NCBI GenBank assembly: GCA_903848465.1
Contig: CAINGK010000217.1
Span: 1 to 56,018, forward strand
Direction: 5' to 3'
From: an uncultured Verrucomicrobiota bacterium
GTDB taxonomy: Bacteria > Verrucomicrobiota > Verrucomicrobiia > Verrucomicrobiales > Verrucomicrobiaceae
Length of the DNA: 56,018 bases
Shown in pieces: positions 26,456 to 34,837 of the stretch. A program made the translations under genes and the position numbers. The notes under the pieces are model-generated. The model was not told the origin of the DNA. It worked only from the letters and a program-made list of their open reading frames with translations, and did not search any database. Within the stretch, counting starts at the first letter, position 1. Every line of letters begins with the position of its first letter.

Positions 26456-27865
26456 ATGATGCTCCGCCACGCCCTGTGCTCCGCTCTTCTTCTTACGCCC
26501 TGCTTCGCTGAATCGAACTGGCCGCAGTTTCGTGGCGAGGGAGGATTGGGCCTCGGCACGGGTAAACCGCCGGTGGAGTTTGGGGCGGAGAGGAATTTGA
26601 AGTGGCAGGTGGAGGTGCCGTTTGGGCATTCGTCTCCGTGCCTCTGGCAGGACAAGATCGCGCTGACGGGGCTGGATGGCGGCAAGCTGGTGACGCTTTG
26701 CCTGAGCCGGAAGGATGGGCATGAGCTGTGGCGTGCGGTGGCTCCGGTGGAGAAGGTGGAAGGCGCGCACCGCATTGGTAGTCCGGCCACACCGACGTGC
26801 TGCACGGATGGTGAGCGCTTGATCGCTTACTTTGGCTCCTACGGGGTGCTGGCGTATGATTGGAACGGCAAGGTGCTGTGGCAGAAGCCGCTGCCACCGC
26901 CGATCGTGGAGTTTGGCACCAGTGCCTCGCCCATCCTTGCGGATGGCAAGGTGATCATCGTGGCGGATCAGGATGTGGGCAGCTACATGACCGCGCTGGA
27001 TGTGAAGACGGGCGAGCCGGTGTGGCGTGTGGACCGCAGTGAATTCCGCCGCAGCTTTTCCACGCCGTTCATCTGGCGGCATGACGGCATCGAAGAGCTC
27101 ATCGTGAGCGGATCGCTGCGGACGCGCAGCTACGATCTCAAAGACGGCAAACTGCGCTGGTCTGCCAGTGGCATGGCGCGTGTGTCGAATACGAGTCCCA
27201 TTGCCGTAGGCGATGTGCTGATCGTCTGCGGCTGGAACGCGGGTGGTGACCCTGACGACCGCGTGGAGATGGAGCCGCATGACGCCTTCCTCGCCGCGCA
27301 TGACGCGGACAAAGACGGTCTGCTGAGCGAGAAGGAGTTTCCCGAGGGGCCGCTGCGCGACCGCTTCACCATCATCGACGCGGACAAGAACGGGACGGTC
27401 AACCAAGCCGAGTATGACGCCATGCGCGCGATCTTTGCCAATGCGGCGAACCAGCTCTTCGCCATCAAGGCCGGTGGCAGCGGCGACATCACGGACACGC
27501 ACGTGATCTGGCGGCAGACGAAGCACCTGCCCTATGTGTTCTCTCCTGTCATCGCCAACGGCCGCCTCTTCACCGTGAAAGGTGGCGGCCTCGCATCTGC
27601 GTATGATGCCAAAAGCGGGAGCCCCATCTTTCAAGCCGAGCGCCTGGATGCCTCCGGCGAGTACTATGCGTCTGCCGTGACGGCGGATGGCCGTGTGTAT
27701 GTGACGAGCCAGCGTGGTGTGATCTCTGTGCTGGATGCGACGAGCGACACGCTGAAGGTGCTGGCGAAGAATGACCTCAAAGCGCCGGTGTTCGCTTCCC
27801 CTGCGATCGTGGATGGCGTGATCTATGTGCGCACGAACAAGTGCCTGTGCGCGTTCGGGCACTGA
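26456..27865 (+). CDS. Secreted PQQ-like beta-propeller with EF-hand pair
   Basis: 469 residues with a signal peptide (MMLRHALCSALLLTPCFA). PQQ-type propeller repeats start with NWPQFRGEGGLG and include CLSRKDGHELWRAVAP, YDWNGKVLWQKPLPP and LDVKTGEPVWRVDRS. Two calcium-binding EF-hand loops are inserted between blades: D283-A-D-K-D-G-L-L and D308-A-D-K-N-G-T-V. PQQ-like propellers with embedded EF-hands are common in planctomycetes and verrucomicrobia. No dehydrogenase catalytic residues were recognised, so a binding or scaffold role is as likely as an enzyme. It follows the ABC permease by 84 bases. A 489-codon antisense frame is spurious. Confidence 0.8.
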   Translation: MMLRHALCSALLLTPCFAESNWPQFRGEGGLGLGTGKPPVEFGAERNLKWQVEVPFGHSSPCLWQDKIALTGLDGGKLVTLCLSRKDGHELWRAVAPVEKVEGAHRIGSPATPTCCTDGERLIAYFGSYGVLAYDWNGKVLWQKPLPPPIVEFGTSASPILADGKVIIVADQDVGSYMTALDVKTGEPVWRVDRSEFRRSFSTPFIWRHDGIEELIVSGSLRTRSYDLKDGKLRWSASGMARVSNTSPIAVGDVLIVCGWNAGGDPDDRVEMEPHDAFLAAHDADKDGLLSEKEFPEGPLRDRFTIIDADKNGTVNQAEYDAMRAIFANAANQLFAIKAGGSGDITDTHVIWRQTKHLPYVFSPVIANGRLFTVKGGGLASAYDAKSGSPIFQAERLDASGEYYASAVTADGRVYVTSQRGVISVLDATSDTLKVLAKNDLKAPVFASPAIVDGVIYVRTNKCLCAFGH

Positions 27866-27876
27866 CAGACGTATTG

Positions 27877-28377
27877 TTACGTGCGTTCGAGATAGACCAC
27901 AAAAATCAGCCGCCCATTCTTCCAGGGGGGGCCGCCGATGAACAGGGGGCTGTCTTTGCGCAGGATGGCATCGCTTTTGACCAAAACCTGATGCCGACGC
28001 CAGACCTGGAGATGGAGATTTAACCCTTCATTTTCAGCCGGGCCTTTCGAGTCGATTTTCATGAACAGATCCTGGGAGGGAACGATCCAGGATTCATATT
28101 CACGAAAAATATCCTGCCGGTGCTGGCCGAGGACTTCGAAGTGTTTGAACGGAAACACCTTGGCCAGACGCTCGTGGAGCTTGGGCAGATCGGCGTGCTC
28201 CGGCTCCTTACCACCGGTCAACTTCTCTGATTCGTTGGTGGCGAAAATGAGGGCACCCCAGACGTGGCCGTCGGTCGCGTGTTTGACGGAAGTCATCACC
28301 GGCTGAGCTGGGGCTTCCTGGGCACAGACGGACGCTGCGCAGAAAAGCAGACCAAGAACTGGGAGAAAGACTTTCAT
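27877..28377 (-). CDS. Secreted hypothetical protein in ECF sigma operon
   Basis: 166 residues, not recognised. It has a Sec signal peptide (MKVFLPVLGLLFCAASVCAQ) and a mature domain of about 145 residues that begins TSVKHATDGHVWGALIFAT and ends RLIFVVYLERT. No cysteines occur in the mature part. Its start overlaps the anti-sigma stop by 4 bases (28377-28374), so it is translated from the sigma/anti-sigma transcript. Similar small exported proteins downstream of ECF pairs occur in this phylum; it may be a target or a sensor of the response, which is inference. Confidence 0.6.
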   Translation of the reverse strand: MKVFLPVLGLLFCAASVCAQEAPAQPVMTSVKHATDGHVWGALIFATNESEKLTGGKEPEHADLPKLHERLAKVFPFKHFEVLGQHRQDIFREYESWIVPSQDLFMKIDSKGPAENEGLNLHLQVWRRHQVLVKSDAILRKDSPLFIGGPPWKNGRLIFVVYLERT

Positions 28378-29018
28378 CCTTCGGGCGAGATCAGCGGATT
28401 TCCAAGTGAGTCATGGGAGATCATGAACACGGCGGCACCTTTCTCGTCGTACATGGTCGTCGAGGCGAGTTCGGGCTCCATTTCGCTGCGCTGGATGTTG
28501 ACCCCGGAGATGTGTTTGTCAGCGGGCATGGCATCCAGGCCATCAAGCATGAGCACCGTGGCATCGGCATCGTGGTCATGGTAGGTGCGTGCCTGCACTC
28601 GAAGATTGGGGGTGTAGGAGCTGAGGATCATGCTTTCCGAATCGTCCGCTGAGGCCGGTTGCAGTAGAAAGAAGCCCAGCACTGCCAAGGCAGCAGCGCC
28701 GACCAGTGCAAACCATGGCTGGGTCAGCCATTGAAACATGGCACTCCAACTGGTGGCTGCCTGCTTGGAGCGGGCGTCATCCAGCGCCATCTGGGTGATG
28801 CGCACTTCGATCTGGGTGTTGAAATAATCCGCGTGCGGAACGCGAATTTCGGCAGGCAGGTGGCTGCGCAGGCTGGCGCTCAGGGCGCGCATTTTCTGGG
28901 CTTCGGAGGCGAGAGCAGGATCAAGCTTGAGGCGTTCCTCAAACGTGGTGCGTTCGGTTTCATTCATCTCGCCGTCGATCCAGCGGATGATGTCTTGTTC
29001 TTCAGAGGGATGTTTCAT
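28374..29018 (-). CDS. Anti-sigma factor (single-pass, non-ZAS)
   Basis: 214 residues. The N-terminal 55 residues look like a short anti-sigma domain (DIIRWIDGEMNETERTTFEE) of the kind that clamps ECF sigma factors, but without the H-x3-C-x2-C zinc motif. One transmembrane segment (about 102-120, FALVGAAALAVLGFFLLQP) leads to a periplasmic domain of about 95 residues that may sense the signal. The gene overlaps the sigma gene by 17 bases and the next gene by 4, the standard arrangement for a sigma/anti-sigma pair kept in stoichiometric expression. Confidence 0.8.
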   Translation of the reverse strand: MKHPSEEQDIIRWIDGEMNETERTTFEERLKLDPALASEAQKMRALSASLRSHLPAEIRVPHADYFNTQIEVRITQMALDDARSKQAATSWSAMFQWLTQPWFALVGAAALAVLGFFLLQPASADDSESMILSSYTPNLRVQARTYHDHDADATVLMLDGLDAMPADKHISGVNIQRSEMEPELASTTMYDEKGAAVFMISHDSLGNPLISPEG

Positions 29019-29613
29019 AAACGTCGTGGAGTTGTTCCTGAAGTTTCTTGCGGGCGTAGAAGAGGCGCGACATCACGGTGCCGAGGGAGCAGGGGATGAG
29101 TGCGGCGATTTCTTCATAAGCGAGCCCTTCGACTTCGCGCAGGACGATGACCTGGCGGTGTTCGGGCGAAAGTGTGGCGATGGCGGCTTGGATGCGCTGG
29201 CCGAGCTCGGCGTTCCGCATGGCAGCGTCGGGGGCCAGATCGCCATGGGGCGTGGCTTCCGCGCCGACGGCGATGCGGTGTTCGACGCGTTCGTCGTCGA
29301 ATTCACCATCGCCCTGGATTTTCTTCTTCCGCAGCCAGTCATAGCTGACGTTGTGGGCGATGCGGTAGAGCCAGGTGTAAAACCCTGCATCGTGTTTGAA
29401 CGTCGGCAGGGCACGCCAAGCCTTGATGAAGGCCTCTTGGGCGAGGTCCCATGCTTCGGTTTCGTTCTGGATGAGGTGATAGGTCATGGCGTAGATCCTC
29501 CCACGGTAGCGCGTGACGAGAACGTCAAAGGCGCGGGTGTCGCCTGCTTGGCTGCGTTTGACCAAGTCGAGGTCAGAGACTTCGCCAGGGTCAGTCGAGG
29601 CTGCGGCAGGCAT
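29002..29613 (-). CDS. RNA polymerase ECF sigma factor (sigma-70 family)
   Basis: 203 residues. Region 2 is visible (RAFDVLVTRYRGRIYAMTYH, then AWDLAQEAFIKAWRALPTF and FYTWLYRIAHNVSYDWLRKK), followed by a linker of about 35 residues and region 4 (LSPEHRQVIVLREVEGLAYE, with the helix-turn-helix continuing to GTVMSRLFYARKKL). Regions 1 and 3 are absent, as expected for an ECF sigma. It directs transcription of an unknown regulon and is probably held at the membrane by the anti-sigma factor encoded next. It is the first gene of a three-gene minus-strand operon; autoregulation is likely but no promoter was identified. Confidence 0.92.
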   Translation of the reverse strand: MPAAASTDPGEVSDLDLVKRSQAGDTRAFDVLVTRYRGRIYAMTYHLIQNETEAWDLAQEAFIKAWRALPTFKHDAGFYTWLYRIAHNVSYDWLRKKKIQGDGEFDDERVEHRIAVGAEATPHGDLAPDAAMRNAELGQRIQAAIATLSPEHRQVIVLREVEGLAYEEIAALIPCSLGTVMSRLFYARKKLQEQLHDVYETSL

Positions 29614-29706
29614 GGAGTGTTAATGGCAAAGGATTGACGGCCTTGACTGGGGATTTATTCAGATCGCAGGACCTATTGGAGCCAAAAAACTGCGAGGATC
29701 GTGGAA

Positions 29707-30219
29707 TTAGGGTATTTTCAGGCTCTGACCTGGGCGGATCAGATCGCTGCTAAGGCCGTTGGCAGCCTTGATTTTTGACACGGAAGAACCTCTTTTCCGG
29801 GCGATGGAGGAAAGGGTGTCGCCTTTCGCGACCGTGTATTTCGGTTTTGTGGACTTTTTACTGGTGGTTTTAGCGCCCGATTTCGAAGTCATGGACTTCT
29901 TCTTCGCGGAGGTGCTGGTAACCGTGGCCTTCTTGTGGGTGGTGGCAGGAGTGGACGGCGGCGTCACCTTTTTCGAGCTGCCAAAAGAATAGGGACTGGC
30001 CGGAGCCTCGGGCTGAGCCGGGAAGGAGTTGGGAGCAGGCGGGGTCTGATACTTCGGGGTGGAGGAGGCACCGCCGCCCTGGCCTGGGTAAGGATTGTAG
30101 TGACCGTCGTTGCCGTAATTGGAGGCATAGGGGTCGCTGCTGCTGGATTTCTTCGTGTTCTCACACGAAACCAAAGCTAGGCAGGTAGCGGAAAACGCAA
30201 TGAAACGAAGGGCGGTCAT
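29707..30219 (-). CDS. LysM-domain lipoprotein
   Basis: 170 residues from the ATG at 30219, chosen because it begins a lipoprotein signal with lipobox L-V-S-C. A Ser/Gly/Pro-rich spacer and a very basic, repetitive Lys/Ser/Thr linker (AKKKSMTSKSGAKTTSKK) follow. One LysM peptidoglycan-binding motif ends the chain (YTVAKGDTLSSIARKRGS). There is no attached hydrolase domain. It probably sits in the outer membrane and contacts the cell wall. It is divergent from the epimerase-like gene at 30447 across about 227 bases. Confidence 0.8.
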   Translation of the reverse strand: MTALRFIAFSATCLALVSCENTKKSSSSDPYASNYGNDGHYNPYPGQGGGASSTPKYQTPPAPNSFPAQPEAPASPYSFGSSKKVTPPSTPATTHKKATVTSTSAKKKSMTSKSGAKTTSKKSTKPKYTVAKGDTLSSIARKRGSSVSKIKAANGLSSDLIRPGQSLKIP

Positions 30220-30446
30220 GATGGGGAGAGGTAGCAGCCAGCAAATCTGCATGGCAAAGAACCAGCGCACTAATGAAATCGGGCGCATCCTTTTCAATGC
30301 CTAATTTGCCACTGTTGCGCCTGCGCTGCGATTTCCTGAGGTTGGCGAAATAGCGGCAGCCAACGCGGCGTTGTCCCCATGAGGGAAATCTTCCGACACA
30401 GACCTTGCCAATTCGCCCGGCATTCCCTAGCTTCGCGTCCCACCCC

Positions 30447-31298
30447 ATGAAAATCGGATTCAATCTTCTGCTCTACTCAGGCCACATCACCGAGGCCAAC
30501 TATCCAGTCATCGAAAAACTCAAGGCCGTCGGATACGATGGAGTTGAAGTTCCAATCTTCGACGTCAGCAATCCGGCGCACTTCAAAGGCATCGGCCAGG
30601 TGCTGAAGGACAACGGCCTGGAATGCACCGCCGTCACGGTGCTGCCGGATGAGGCGCACAATGCGATCAGCCCCGTCGCGGCGAATCGTCAGGGTGCGAT
30701 TGATCATCTCAAGCGTGTGATCGAGTGCGCTCACAACGCCGGCGTGCAGACGTTGGTGGGGCCGTATTACCAGGTGCTGGGCCAGTTCACCGGGGCTTTC
30801 CCTTCGGAAGCTGAACTCGCCGGTGCTGCCGAAGTGCATCGCGCCATCGCTCCTGTGGCAGAGGCTGCGGGCGTGAAGTGCGCCATCGAGGCGCTGAACC
30901 GCTTCGAGGCTCATCTGCTCAACACGATGGAGCAGGCCGCTGCGTATGTGAAGCGCGTCGATCATCCGAATTTCGGCACGATGTATGACACCTTCCACGC
31001 CAACATTGAGGAGAAGAACCCGCTGGCGGCCATCGACACTGTGTTTGCCTCCGGCAAGCTCAACCATGTGCATATCTCTGAAAATGACCGCGGTACGCCT
31101 GGGCGCGGCCACATCAACATCGTCGAGCAGATCAAGCACCTCAAAAAGATCGGCTACGACGGCTGGATGACTATCGAGGCCTTTGGCAGCGCCCTGCCAG
31201 ACCTCGCAGCCGCCACCCGTGTCTGGCGCGATTTCTTCCCCAACACCGAGCAAGTTTATACCGAAGGCTACGCGCTGATCAAAAACGCGCTCGCCTGA
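30447..31298 (+). CDS. D-tagatose/D-psicose 3-epimerase-like sugar epimerase
   Basis: 283 residues from the ATG at 30447 (MKIGFNLLLYSG). A cytoplasmic TIM barrel of the xylose-isomerase-like superfamily, closest in pattern to ketose 3-epimerases. The metal-binding and catalytic set is visible in order: the Glu in CAIEALNRFE, the Asp/His in GTMYDTFHANIEE, the His in HVHISENDRGTPGRGHI and the Glu in MTIEAFG. Length fits the family. No signal peptide is present, unlike the related protein at 8195. It is 33 bases upstream of the Gfo/Idh/MocA gene and probably co-transcribed with it, suggesting sugar interconversion. The exact substrate is not certain; L-ribulose, D-tagatose or inosose isomers are options. 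Confidence 0.8.
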   Translation: MKIGFNLLLYSGHITEANYPVIEKLKAVGYDGVEVPIFDVSNPAHFKGIGQVLKDNGLECTAVTVLPDEAHNAISPVAANRQGAIDHLKRVIECAHNAGVQTLVGPYYQVLGQFTGAFPSEAELAGAAEVHRAIAPVAEAAGVKCAIEALNRFEAHLLNTMEQAAAYVKRVDHPNFGTMYDTFHANIEEKNPLAAIDTVFASGKLNHVHISENDRGTPGRGHINIVEQIKHLKKIGYDGWMTIEAFGSALPDLAAATRVWRDFFPNTEQVYTEGYALIKNALA

Positions 31299-31331
31299 TT
31301 TCAAGCCTCGTTCAACTCACCCATTTTTCCC

Positions 31332-32702
31332 ATGAACATACCGACCACCACCCCCGCTGCGGCCACATCGCGCCGTCAGTTTATCGGCAGCACTGCTGCC
31401 GCCAGTGCGCTTACCGTTGCCCAGTCCGCCTGGGCCGCTGGCAGCGACGAAATCAAAATCGGCCTCATCGGCTGCGGCGGTCGTGGCACCGGCGCTGCTG
31501 GCCAGGCCCTCAGCACCAAGCAGGAGGGCGTTACACTGCACGCCGTGGCCGACGCCTTCAAAGAAAAGGCTGACGGCGCGCTGAGCAACCTGCGCAACAA
31601 GGTCCCTGACAAGGTGAAGGTCGATGACTCCCGCGTTTTTGCTGGCACCGACGCTTACAAGAAGGTCATCGACTGCTGCGACCTCGTCATCCTCACCACC
31701 CCTCCCGGCTTCCGCCCGTATCACTTCGAAGCTGCGGTGAACGCTGGTAAAAACATCTTCATGGAAAAGCCTGTGGCGGTGGACGCCCCCGGCGTGCGCA
31801 AGGTCCTTGAGATGGCCAAAATCGCTGACGACAAGAACCTCAAGGTCGTCTGCGGCCTGCAGCGTCGTTATCAGAACTGCTACCGCGAAGCCCTCACCCA
31901 GGTGAAGGAAAACGGTGTCATCGGCGACATCGTCTCCGGCCAGGTGTACTGGAACGGCGGCGGCATCTGGTTCCGTGACAAGCGTCCGGACCAGACCGAG
32001 CTCATGTATCAGATCAACAACTGGTACTTCTTCACTTGGCTCTGCGGCGACCACATCAATGAGCAGCACATCCACAATATCGACGTGGCCAACTGGTTCC
32101 TCGGCGGTCCTCCCGTCAGTGCCGCAGGCATGGGCGGCCGTATGCAGCGCGTGGACAAGAAGTTCGGCCAGATCTATGACCACCACTATGTGGAGTACAC
32201 CTATGCCAACGGTGTCCGCATCAACAGCCAGTGCCGCCACCAGTCCGGCGTGAGCAACGCCGTGCGTGAAGAATTCACCGGCACCAAGGGCAAGATCTAC
32301 CTCGACAACAGCGGCCGCTGCTACGCCAACAACCACAAGGGCGAAACCATCTGGAAATATCGTCCGGGTGGCAAGGACGCAGCCGCTGGCAAAGGCGGTG
32401 CCAAGAAGCTTGATCCAGATCCATATCAGACCGAGCACGACACCCTGCAGGCCGCTATTCGTGATAACAAGCCCATCAACAATGCCTACTACGGTGCTGA
32501 GTCCACCATGACGGCGGTCATGGGCCGCATGGCCACCTACTCCGGCAAGGAACTGAAGTGGGAGGAAGTTCTGAACTCCAAGGTTCAGCACATGCCGAAC
32601 ATCATCACGCCAGAGTCCGAGCCACCGGTCAAGCAAGACGCCGACGGCTGGTATCCGATCGCCATCCCCGGCAAGGATATTCCTGGCGCACCGGTGGTGT
32701 GA
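31332..32702 (+). CDS. Tat-exported Gfo/Idh/MocA family oxidoreductase
   Basis: 456 residues. A twin-arginine signal (SRRQFIGSTAAASALTVAQS) is followed by a Rossmann NAD(P)-binding domain beginning IKIGLIGCGGRGTGAAGQAL, with the family motif EKPVAVDAPG (the Lys is catalytic). The C-terminal alpha/beta domain carries DHINEQHIHNIDVANWF. In this phylum such enzymes are widely Tat-exported with the dinucleotide bound before transport, and probably oxidise sugars in the periplasm. Codon bias is very strong (C-ending codons throughout), suggesting high expression. A terminator follows at 32728. Confidence 0.9.
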   Translation: MNIPTTTPAAATSRRQFIGSTAAASALTVAQSAWAAGSDEIKIGLIGCGGRGTGAAGQALSTKQEGVTLHAVADAFKEKADGALSNLRNKVPDKVKVDDSRVFAGTDAYKKVIDCCDLVILTTPPGFRPYHFEAAVNAGKNIFMEKPVAVDAPGVRKVLEMAKIADDKNLKVVCGLQRRYQNCYREALTQVKENGVIGDIVSGQVYWNGGGIWFRDKRPDQTELMYQINNWYFFTWLCGDHINEQHIHNIDVANWFLGGPPVSAAGMGGRMQRVDKKFGQIYDHHYVEYTYANGVRINSQCRHQSGVSNAVREEFTGTKGKIYLDNSGRCYANNHKGETIWKYRPGGKDAAAGKGGAKKLDPDPYQTEHDTLQAAIRDNKPINNAYYGAESTMTAVMGRMATYSGKELKWEEVLNSKVQHMPNIITPESEPPVKQDADGWYPIAIPGKDIPGAPVV

Positions 32703-32727
32703 TGCGCTTGATGTGAGTGATTCTACG

Positions 32728-32761
32728 GCCCCGGTTGCAGCGATGCGCCGGGGCTTTTTTG
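32728..32761 (+). terminator. Intrinsic terminator after the Gfo/Idh/MocA gene
   Basis: A 7-base-pair GC-rich stem GCCCCGG (32728-32734) / CCGGGGC (32748-32754), with a 13-base loop, followed by six T residues. It lies 26 bases after the stop. Confidence 0.8.
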
Positions 32762-32830
32762 TGATTGGTGGCTGGCAGAATGACGAAACCCTTGCCAGCA
32801 CCCCGTTCCATTCGCTACAACCACACCTTC

Positions 32831-33859
32831 ATGAACACCAACCGCCGCACCTTCCTCACCAGCTTCGCCGTTTCCGCCGTCACCACGACCCTGCTCTCCC
32901 GCGATTGGTCCGGCCAGACGCCGGAGCGCTATCCTGACCCCGATGTCATTGTGATCGAGCCGGAGTTTGAAAAGCTCATTCAGGGGAACTCGCCCATCCG
33001 CCGCCTGCACACGGGCATGCTCTGGGCGGAAGGCCCGGCCTGGAACGGCAGCGGGAATTACCTCGTGTGGAGCGACATCCCCAACAACGCGCAGATGCGC
33101 TACCTGCCTGAGGACGGTCACGTCTCCGTGCTGCGCAACAACGCCAACAACAGCAACGGCAACACTTTCGATTTGCAAGGCCGCCATATTTCCTTTGAGC
33201 ACGCCACGCGCCGTGTCGTCCGCTACGAGCTCGACGGCAAGATCACGGTGCTGGCCGACAAGTTTGAGGGCAAACCGCTCAACGCACCCAATGACGGTGC
33301 CGTGCATCCCGACGGCTCCATCTGGTTCACCGATCCCGGCTACGGCAGCATGATGGATTACGAAGGGAACAAGGGGGAACTGCTGCTGAAGGAGGCGGTT
33401 TATCGCATTGATCCGAGTGGGGAGGTCACGAAGATCACGGAGGATTTGGAGAAGCCGAATGGGCTGTGCTTTTCGCCGGATTATAAGAAGGTGTACATTG
33501 TGGATACCGGCGCGCCGAAGAACATCCGCGTGTATGATGTGGATGGGAAGAAGGTGAAGAATGGGAAGGTGCTGGTGACCAATAAAGGAATGCTTTCCGA
33601 CAAGGCCGCCAAAGGAAACTCCGACGGTATCCGCTGCGACATTGAGGGCAATCTCTGGGCCAGCGCCGGCTGGATCGGCGACGGCTACGATGGCGTGCAT
33701 GTCTTCAATCCTGAAGGGAAACTGCTTGGCCATATCAAGCTTCCCGAAACTGTCAGCAATCTGTGCTTTGGCGGCCCCAAGCGGAACCGCCTTTTCATGA
33801 CGGCGTCGCAGAGTCTCTACTCGCTCTATGTGAATACGCGCGGGGCGCATCATTGCTGA
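32831..33859 (+). CDS. Tat-exported SMP-30/gluconolactonase-like protein
   Basis: 342 residues from the ATG at 32831, which starts a twin-arginine signal (NRRTFLTSFAVSAVTTTL); a GTG at 32765 lies in the same frame but would bury the signal. It is a calcium/zinc-dependent lactonase-type propeller: GMLWAEGPAWNGSGNYLVWS carries the metal Glu, PLNAPNDGAVHPDGSIWFTD the Asn/Asp ligands and GNSDGIRCDIEGNLWASA the last Asp. It likely opens aldonolactones made by the neighbouring exported oxidoreductase, which would explain their proximity. That link is inference. A long inverted repeat follows the stop. Confidence 0.85.
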   Translation: MNTNRRTFLTSFAVSAVTTTLLSRDWSGQTPERYPDPDVIVIEPEFEKLIQGNSPIRRLHTGMLWAEGPAWNGSGNYLVWSDIPNNAQMRYLPEDGHVSVLRNNANNSNGNTFDLQGRHISFEHATRRVVRYELDGKITVLADKFEGKPLNAPNDGAVHPDGSIWFTDPGYGSMMDYEGNKGELLLKEAVYRIDPSGEVTKITEDLEKPNGLCFSPDYKKVYIVDTGAPKNIRVYDVDGKKVKNGKVLVTNKGMLSDKAAKGNSDGIRCDIEGNLWASAGWIGDGYDGVHVFNPEGKLLGHIKLPETVSNLCFGGPKRNRLFMTASQSLYSLYVNTRGAHHC

Positions 33860-33884
33860 ACAAGATTGGAGACGATCGGTTTGG

Positions 33885-33970
33885 CCGCAGAGGAGCAAAG
33901 AGGCAGAGGGAGCAGAGAATTTGAATTCGTTCAAAGCCTCTGCCACCTCTGCTCCTCCGCCCCACTGCGG
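33885..33970. repeat. Long intergenic inverted repeat (CAGAGG-type)
   Basis: An imperfect palindrome of about 86 bases. The left arm CCGCAGAGGAGCAAAGAGGC matches the reverse complement of the right arm, which reads GCCTCTGCCACCTCTGCTCC and later CTGCGG. The centre holds TTGAATTCG. The sequence family (runs of CCTCTGC and its complement around an AATTC centre) resembles repeats scattered between genes in many verrucomicrobial and other genomes. It could also act as a terminator for the SMP-30 gene, though it lacks a T tract. Confidence 0.6.
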
Positions 33971-34037
33971 TAAATTCGAACAGCCCATGGCAGCCGCAGT
34001 TCCTTGATCTCAAGTGCTGCCCACGCTAAACGATGGC

Positions 34038-34832
34038 ATGGATGAATCGTATATGCAGCGCTTCGGTGGCATTGGGCGGCTTTATGGGGCGGCTGCGCTG
34101 CCGCGTCTTGCGGCTGCGCATGTGGCCATCGTGGGTGTTGGGGGCGTGGGTTCTTGGGTCGTGGAGGCGTTGGTGCGCAGTGGCATTGGCGAGCTGACGT
34201 TGATCGACATGGATGACGTCTGCATTACCAACACGAATCGCCAGCTTCCGGCGCTGGCGCATACCATTGGTGTTTCCAAGGTGGATGTGCTGGCCGCGCG
34301 CGTGGCGGAGATCCATCCTGCGTGCCGTGTGAACCGCGTCATTGAGTTCCTCACTGAATCGAATGTGGATCGCCTGCTCGCGCCGAACTTTGATTTTGTG
34401 GTCGATGCGGTGGATCGTACTTCAATCAAGGCGCTCATCATCGCCAGGTGCCATGCACGCGGTTTGCCGGTCATCACCTCAGGTTCCGCAGGTGGTCGGC
34501 GCGATCCCACCGGCATCCGCATTGCCGATCTCGGTCATGCCGGCGCCGATCCGCTGCTCCGAGGCGTGCGCCAGTGCCTGCGCCGCGAGCATGGCTTCGC
34601 CAAAAGTGAGCAGGGCCGCCCTGTGACGATGGACATCCCCTGCGTTTTCTCCACGGAGAAGCCAGTGTTCCCTTGGGCTGATGGTTCCTGCTCACTCGAA
34701 GCCGAATCCGGTGCTGAAACCGGCCTCCGCCTCGACTGTGCCGCCGGCTTCGGTGCCGCCACATTTGTCACCGGCACCTTTGGTTTTGTGCTCGCGGCGG
34801 AGGTGGTGAGAAGGCTGGCGAAGGCAGATTGA
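34038..34832 (+). CDS. tcdA: tRNA threonylcarbamoyladenosine dehydratase (TcdA/CsdL, ThiF/MoeB family)
   Basis: 264 residues from the ATG at 34038; a GTG at 34014 in frame is less likely. It is an E1-like adenylating enzyme that converts t6A37 in tRNAs to cyclic ct6A using ATP. The opening QRFGGIGRLYGAAALPRL, the nucleotide-binding loop VGVGGVGSWVVEALVRSGIG, the LIDMDDVCITNTNRQ motif and FDFVVDAVDRTSIKALI all fit TcdA. Length matches E. coli TcdA (268). Conserved C-terminal CAAGFGAATFVTGTFGF is present. It is a single gene, convergent with the rhodanese gene. Confidence 0.9.
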   Translation: MDESYMQRFGGIGRLYGAAALPRLAAAHVAIVGVGGVGSWVVEALVRSGIGELTLIDMDDVCITNTNRQLPALAHTIGVSKVDVLAARVAEIHPACRVNRVIEFLTESNVDRLLAPNFDFVVDAVDRTSIKALIIARCHARGLPVITSGSAGGRRDPTGIRIADLGHAGADPLLRGVRQCLRREHGFAKSEQGRPVTMDIPCVFSTEKPVFPWADGSCSLEAESGAETGLRLDCAAGFGAATFVTGTFGFVLAAEVVRRLAKAD

Positions 34833-34837
34833 CCTGG

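Noticed and set aside
26393..27862. 489-codon minus-strand open frame over the PQQ-type propeller gene
   Set aside because: His/Arg-rich translation with no family resemblance; produced by GC-rich codons of the real gene on the other strand.
31317..32801. 494-codon minus-strand open frame over the Gfo/Idh/MocA gene
   Set aside because: Antisense artefact of a highly codon-biased gene; the plus-strand protein has signal peptide, Rossmann motif and terminator.
33380..33600. Change of codon style inside the second SMP-30 gene (also around 17180-17400 in the first), suggesting gene conversion
   Set aside because: The protein remains a continuous SMP-30 propeller and the two shifted stretches are not similar to each other; without codon statistics it cannot be told from chance.
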